Assembly: GCA_019425045.1 (NCBI GenBank)
Contig: JAHYYI010000018.1
Span: 1 to 43,699, forward strand
Direction: 5' to 3'
DNA length: 43,699 bases
Source: Collinsella sp.
GTDB lineage: Bacteria > Actinomycetota > Coriobacteriia > Coriobacteriales > Coriobacteriaceae
Within the stretch, counting starts at the first letter, position 1. The number at the start of each line of letters is the position of its first letter. The notes below the pieces were generated by a model. The model saw only the letters and a list, made by a program, of their open reading frames with translations, did no database searches and was not told the DNA's origin. A program made the position numbers and the translations under genes. Positions 39,789 to 43,699 of the stretch are shown piece by piece.

Positions 39789-40535
39789 CTAGAGGCGGTA
39801 GGGGACGCCGCTGCGGATGATGGACTCGCGCACCAGGACATCCATCGCATCGAGGGTGATCTCGGGCATCTCGCGATACTTCTGCAACACCGAAAGCTCC
39901 GTGCAGGCCAGGATGACGCGGTCGCAGCCGCTACGGGCGAACTCCCACATCACGCGGTCGAACTTATCCATATCGGGCTCGCGCCCGGCCTTCACATCGT
40001 CGTAGATGAGCGACATCACGTCGGCCTGACGTTTTTCGCTGGGATAGACGACCTCAACGCCCGCGGTCTCGCATTCGCGCCCATAGACGCCTGCGCCCAC
40101 GGTACCGTCGGTGCCCATGATGCCGATCTTGCGCACCGGCTCGGCCGGCATGCTCAGGTTTGGATCGAACTCGCACTCCCCCATCACCGCGCCGGCCAGA
40201 GCATAGCGCACCGACTCGCGCGGCATGTGGATAATCGGCACCTTCGTAAACGACTGGATCTGGTCGTAGAAGTAGTGTGACGTGTTGCAGGGAATCGCTA
40301 TGTGCGCGCAGCCCAGCGACTCGAGTGCCTGGGCACACTCCTTCATGGTCGCCAGCAGCTCGGTATGCTCACCGGTCTTGATGGCCAGCGTGCGGTCGGG
40401 CATGGTCGACTTGGAAAGCACCGCCATGTCGATATGCTCCTGGTCGCACGTAGCCGCCGTATGGCGTACTACCTGGTCGTAGTAATACGACGTGGCCTCG
40501 GCGCCCATGCCGCCGATAACTCCCAGCTTTTCCAT
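39789..40535 (-). CDS. Aspartate/glutamate racemase family protein
   Basis: Cofactor-independent amino acid racemase of 248 residues, probably making D-aspartate. Both catalytic Cys motifs are present: IPCNTSHYFYDQ at about residue 85 and LACTELSVLQK near 200. The N-terminal LGVIGGMGAEATSYYY is characteristic of aspartate racemases. The ATG at 40535 has GGAGG upstream. It follows the ATP-grasp ligase gene by about 85 bases on the same strand, as in the D-Asp ligase/racemase pair described in Enterococcus faecium. Aspartate is preferred over glutamate because of this neighbour. Confidence 0.88.
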   Translation of the reverse strand: MEKLGVIGGMGAEATSYYYDQVVRHTAATCDQEHIDMAVLSKSTMPDRTLAIKTGEHTELLATMKECAQALESLGCAHIAIPCNTSHYFYDQIQSFTKVPIIHMPRESVRYALAGAVMGECEFDPNLSMPAEPVRKIGIMGTDGTVGAGVYGRECETAGVEVVYPSEKRQADVMSLIYDDVKAGREPDMDKFDRVMWEFARSGCDRVILACTELSVLQKYREMPEITLDAMDVLVRESIIRSGVPYRL

Positions 40536-40580
40536 CGCCGCCTCCTTGGTGACGCCCACGCAATTGCGCGTATCATACCC

Positions 40581-40610
40581 GCGCCCGCCCGATACATACC
40601 GGACGGGCGC
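40581..40610 (-). terminator. Hairpin after the ATP-grasp gene
   Basis: GCGCCCGCCCG pairs with CGGACGGGCGC with one mismatch around an eight-base loop. There is no T tract, so it probably allows read-through into the racemase. Confidence 0.45.
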
Positions 40611-40619
40611 CACGCTCGT

Positions 40620-41876
40620 CTACTTGTAATACGTCTTGAACAGCTTATAGTGACGCAGCTTGGTGTGCCACATGCGCAACCAGCGGTTAAAGACAAAGTC
40701 TCCCTTCATAAACGAGGGATCGGCGCCCTTGCCCTCCTTGGCAAGACGATGTACCTTCGCGCGCAGCTCGGGAGCCTTGACGTACTTGTCGACGACGCCC
40801 ATGGGAACGACCATCCACAGCGCCTCGTCCTGCGCCGTCACAAACTCCGGCTCAAACGGGCGATTGAACACATACTCGTCCACCACGTACTTGGCAACGT
40901 TAAAGCCGCTGTTGGTTACGTAGTAGTTGCTGCGGCCCTGACGGGTGTTGAAGTCAAAGAACTTAAACGAGCCATCGCGCTCGTCATACTTGACGTCAAA
41001 GTTGGAATAACCCACAAAGTGAAGGTCCTCGAGCAGCTTGCGCACGCCACTCATAAGCTCATCATTGGGCTCGGTGATGATGCAGGCGTGATTACCGACG
41101 CCATGGGGCTGATGCTCCTCGAGCAGCACGTGACCCAAGCACATCATGCGAACCTTGCCGTTGCGATCGGAATAGCTGGTAAGCACACGCATGTACTCGT
41201 CGTTGCCGGGCACGCGATCCTGCAAAATCAGGTCATCGGTGTAGCCACTGGCATAGGAATCGCGGATAACCTGCTCCAGCTCGGCGCGGTCGGCAATCTC
41301 ATAAGCCTTCTTCTGACCCTCGAACTCATGCTGCCACCACATGATGCCGTCGGAAGGCTTCAGGATCATCGGGTAGGGGAAGTCAATCTGGTCGAGCACC
41401 TCGGCAGGCGCCTCTCCTTGCGCGTTGAGCATCTGCGCAGTAAAGGTAAACGTATGCGGATAGGGCACACCGTGCTTCTCGCACAGCTCGTAGAAGATCT
41501 CCTTCTTCTGGCACTGCTCAAGCATGCTATAGGGCGCGTAAGGCGCAACGATGTTATCCGCCAGCTCGTTGGCATCCTTGGCCTGAGCCACCAGGGCAAC
41601 ATAGTTATCGCCGCAGCCCATCAGGACAATCGTCTTGTCGGCATGTGCCCGAGCGATACCGTTGACGGTCTTAAGCATCACGGGCATAGTGTCGATATCC
41701 ACGTTAGGCGTGTAGTCGATAATCTGGCTGCGATACGCAGGGCCCGTCTGATACTTGCCAAAGACCAGACTCTTGACCTGGTACTCCTCGTAGAAGGCGC
41801 GCGCCACCGAATAGGCGTTGATGTCGCCACCGAGCAGCACGGGAATGAACTCGCGCTCTGTAAATTGCAATGCCAT
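40620..41876 (-). CDS. ATP-grasp ligase, probable D-aspartate ligase for peptidoglycan
   Basis: Carboxylate-amine ligase of 418 residues with an ATP-grasp fold. The nucleotide-binding region includes YPMILKPSDGIMWW and LILQDRVPGNDEYMRVL, and metal-binding residues occur in YSNFDVKYDERD and FKFFDFNTRQGRSNYY. It matches the size and style of D-Asp ligases that add D-Asp to the third-position diamine of the peptidoglycan stem. The racemase downstream supports this. I recall that Collinsella-type walls contain D-Asp cross-bridges, but I could not confirm it here. AGGAAG precedes the ATG. A different carboxylate-amine ligase role is possible. Confidence 0.72.
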   Translation of the reverse strand: MALQFTEREFIPVLLGGDINAYSVARAFYEEYQVKSLVFGKYQTGPAYRSQIIDYTPNVDIDTMPVMLKTVNGIARAHADKTIVLMGCGDNYVALVAQAKDANELADNIVAPYAPYSMLEQCQKKEIFYELCEKHGVPYPHTFTFTAQMLNAQGEAPAEVLDQIDFPYPMILKPSDGIMWWQHEFEGQKKAYEIADRAELEQVIRDSYASGYTDDLILQDRVPGNDEYMRVLTSYSDRNGKVRMMCLGHVLLEEHQPHGVGNHACIITEPNDELMSGVRKLLEDLHFVGYSNFDVKYDERDGSFKFFDFNTRQGRSNYYVTNSGFNVAKYVVDEYVFNRPFEPEFVTAQDEALWMVVPMGVVDKYVKAPELRAKVHRLAKEGKGADPSFMKGDFVFNRWLRMWHTKLRHYKLFKTYYK

Positions 41877-42298
41877 GGAAACTTCCTATCATGAACTGCC
41901 CGCACAACGGGCGGTCTTTGCGCAACTGATTTATTCTAGCGTGCCAAGCCGCCGGCGCCCAAAGCTCCACCGTATCTATGGCAAACAAGGCGAAGCAGTT
42001 TGCCTGCTCCTCCGCCGCCCATGCCGGGCATCCACGTCGTCAAGTCTCATTTCTTGCCCACGATTGCATCTTTCCCCACGTGAGGCGACTTTTGATAAAC
42101 AAAAACCCTCTCGGACAGGCCCCCGTAACGTTAAAGTTGAACTCTATGGTTTCTCAACAATTCATCATAACTGCAGGTCAAAGCCAAAGCCTCAAGTTCA
42201 ACTTGACCCTTTGGAACCTTTAAGGTTCAAGTTGAGGTCGAAAGCAGTAGTAGAATACCGTTCGAACCATAACCTACGATTGATTGCAGAGGGACTGG
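41877..42298. other. Intergenic region with palindromic operator-like sequence
   Basis: No supported gene lies in these 420 bases between divergent genes. A cluster of symmetrical sequences is at 42190-42237: CAAGTTCAACTTG, the perfect palindrome GAACCTTTAAGGTTC and TTCAAGTTGAGG. TCAACTTGA and TCAAGTTGA there also pair with each other. A TAGAAT at 42251-42256 could be the -10 box of the wall hydrolase gene. A MerR- or SoxR-like site is conceivable but unproven. Confidence 0.5.
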
Positions 42299-43432
42299 AT
42301 GCAGCATTCGAATCATCGCACCGCAGCGCTCATTGCGTCGAAGCCGGCTCGCATCATCACGAGCGCCGCGCTCGCCGTTGCGCTGACGGCCACGCCGATG
42401 CTCTCCCCCGTTGCGGCGTATGCCGCCTCGCAGGCAACGCAGGACCAGCTTTCCGCAGCCCAGCAGAAGATCGAAGCCGCCACGAGCGCCTACAACGACG
42501 CCCGCACCAAACTCGATGACCTGCAAAAACAGATTGACTCCAATGAGGCAAGCATCGAGGAAATCGAGGCTAAGCTTCCCGAGCAGCAGGCCAAGGCAAG
42601 CTCCGCCATGCGCGATCTGTACAAGTATCAGAAGGGCACCAATCCCATCGTGAGCTTCCTGGTCAATGCACAGAGCCTGGGTGAGTTCATCACGACCTGC
42701 AAATACACCAACCAGATCACGAGCTCGAGCGTCGACGAGATCGAAGAGCTCAATAATATGCAAACCGAACTCGAGCAGAACAAGGCCGAGCTCCAGCAGG
42801 CCAAGTCACAGCTTGAGGCAGAGCAGAAGAACGCCGAGGATGCACTGGCGCAGGCCCAGCAGCTCCGCAGCGAGGCACAGGCAAAAGCCGAGCAGGAAAA
42901 TGCTGCCGAGCTTGCCAAGCTTGAGGCCGATAAGGCCGCTGCCGCCGAGAAGCTCTCGGGCGACGGCGTAAGCGGCAGCAATTCCAGCAGCCAGGCCACC
43001 AACACCAACACCACCATCGACACCACGGTGAACAACTCCAATACCGGTAGCTCCGATTACGATTCGTTCATCAATGAGTGGACGAGCCGCATCGACAATT
43101 ATCTTGCCGGCTCCCCCATGGCAGGCCAGGGCTATAACTTTGCCGTCGCCGCCTGGAATACCGGTGTCGACCCCCGTTGGTCCCCCGCCATCGCCTGTAT
43201 CGAGAGCACCAAGGGTACTTATTGCGCCAATTCTTACAACGCCTGGGGCTGGAGCGCCCGTGGCGGCGGTTGGCGCAGCTTTGGCAGCTGGAGCGAGGGT
43301 ATCTCCGCTCACGTTGCCTATCTGGGCGCCAACTACGGCTCCACCCTTACCCCGGCAGCGGCCAAAAAGTACTGCCCGCCCACATGGCAGGACTGGTACA
43401 ACAAAGTCGCCGCTCAGATGAACCGCATCTAA
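42299..43432 (+). CDS. Secreted coiled-coil protein with lysozyme-like domain
   Basis: Exported cell-wall enzyme or cofactor of 377 residues. A signal peptide (IITSAALAVALTATPMLSPVAAYA, cut near residue 45) is followed by a long coiled coil (about 50-220, rich in Gln, Glu, Lys and Ala), a Ser/Thr/Asn linker and a C-terminal domain of about 115 residues. The latter contains ACIESTKGTYCANSYNAWGW, where the Glu is a likely catalytic acid, and SWSEGISAHVAYLGANYG, as in lysozyme/transglycosylase-like folds. Layout resembles PcsB-type septum proteins. The ATG at 42299 follows AGAGGG; a TTG five codons earlier is less likely. Confidence 0.83.
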   Translation: MQHSNHRTAALIASKPARIITSAALAVALTATPMLSPVAAYAASQATQDQLSAAQQKIEAATSAYNDARTKLDDLQKQIDSNEASIEEIEAKLPEQQAKASSAMRDLYKYQKGTNPIVSFLVNAQSLGEFITTCKYTNQITSSSVDEIEELNNMQTELEQNKAELQQAKSQLEAEQKNAEDALAQAQQLRSEAQAKAEQENAAELAKLEADKAAAAEKLSGDGVSGSNSSSQATNTNTTIDTTVNNSNTGSSDYDSFINEWTSRIDNYLAGSPMAGQGYNFAVAAWNTGVDPRWSPAIACIESTKGTYCANSYNAWGWSARGGGWRSFGSWSEGISAHVAYLGANYGSTLTPAAAKKYCPPTWQDWYNKVAAQMNRI

Positions 43433-43442
43433 GTGCAACTGC

Positions 43443-43468
43443 AAAGGGCCCCAATGGGGCCCTTTTCT
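43443..43468. terminator. Bidirectional terminator
   Basis: AAAGGGCCCC pairs with GGGGCCCTTT around AAT and is followed by TTCTTTT. It ends the wall hydrolase gene and lies just past the stop of the minus-strand frame to its right. Confidence 0.85.
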
Positions 43469-43469
43469 T

Positions 43470-43673
43470 TTAGGTAGCGGAGGTATCGACGACGCCGGTC
43501 GCATTGGCAACCGCGACTATGACGATCATACATAGGAGCAGCACACCCAATGCCTTGAGCCAGAGTTTCGCGAGTTTCTTGCCGCGATAGCTGTCAAGCA
43601 GTGTGAATCGCCGACGAAGACGGCGCTTATCGAGCAGCGCAAAAGGGGGTGCGGACGATTTCTTGGACCGCGC
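43470..43673 (-). CDS. Possible small basic membrane protein, start not found
   Basis: A minus-strand frame ending in TAA at 43470 reads a basic stretch (LLDKRRLRRRFTLLDSYRGK), then a hydrophobic segment (ALGVLLLCMIVIVAVANATG) and VVDTSAT. The pattern of positive residues before a membrane segment looks real. An in-frame TAG at 43674-43676 blocks extension, and no ATG or GTG precedes the basic region. It may be a broken gene, use an unusual start or contain a frameshift close to the window edge. Confidence 0.3.
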   Translation of the reverse strand, partial: ARSKKSSAPPFALLDKRRLRRRFTLLDSYRGKKLAKLWLKALGVLLLCMIVIVAVANATGVVDTSAT

Positions 43674-43699
43674 CTAGGCGTATCCAAGCTTCCTGCGGT

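Noticed and set aside
40302..41894. Plus-strand frame of about 530 codons opposite the racemase and ligase
   Set aside because: Spans two real minus-strand genes and the gap between them; no domain recognised.

Overview
The window looks like chromosomal DNA of a high-GC Gram-positive anaerobe of the class Coriobacteriia, most likely Collinsella or a close relative. This rests on gene content and style: an arginine deiminase cluster, two tandem acetate kinases, D-Asp-type wall genes, GC-rich third codon positions and GC-rich hairpins between genes. It is an inference, because no rRNA or other marker gene is present. I see no tRNA, rRNA, CRISPR array, prophage or insertion sequence.

Layout. 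0.1-5.0 kb (minus): xerD recombinase, pyrG, a small winged-helix protein and a UPF0371/DUF1846 protein. 5.0-5.5 kb: a gene-free, strongly folded intergenic region. 5.5-12.6 kb (minus): arginine catabolism, read as arcA copy 2, a PLP aminotransferase, then arcA copy 1, arcB and a YfcC-type transporter. The two arcA genes are identical, but their promoters have diverged around a conserved core. No carbamate kinase is present here. 13.1-16.9 kb (plus): ppk1 and an RlmD-type RNA methyltransferase. 17.1-19.3 kb (minus): two membrane proteins with C-terminal zinc ribbons; the larger has its signal peptide out of frame at a nine-base G tract. 19.5-21.7 kb (plus): DJ-1/PfpI protein, Maf pyrophosphatase and a P1 peptidase. 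22.1-24.3 kb (minus): glf and a family 2 glycosyltransferase. 24.5-28.4 kb: pta converging on two ackA genes. 28.5-32.8 kb (minus): HIT protein, xseB, xseA, a zinc metallopeptidase and RNase D. 32.9-36.0 kb (plus): a lipid kinase, a 30-residue membrane peptide and an anchored C69 peptidase. 36.1-39.7 kb (plus): a leader peptide with three consecutive Trp codons, an attenuator, and S, A and T components of an ECF transporter. 39.8-41.9 kb (minus): aspartate racemase and an ATP-grasp ligase, probably making D-Asp for peptidoglycan. 42.3-43.4 kb (plus): a secreted coiled-coil wall hydrolase.

How the genes fit together. The arc genes should turn arginine into ornithine and carbamoyl phosphate, with arginine/ornithine exchange by the transporter. 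pta and ackA make ATP from acetyl-CoA. racemase, ligase, glf, glycosyltransferase and hydrolase are envelope functions. The ECF cluster looks like a tryptophan importer controlled by ribosome-mediated attenuation.

Most notable observations: the Trp-codon attenuator on an ECF transporter; the G9 tract that would switch a surface protein on and off; identical arcA genes with identity ending at the gene edges; repeat pairs spaced 21 bp at both arcA promoters; and a pair of inverted hairpin elements with compensatory base changes beside the P1 peptidase gene.
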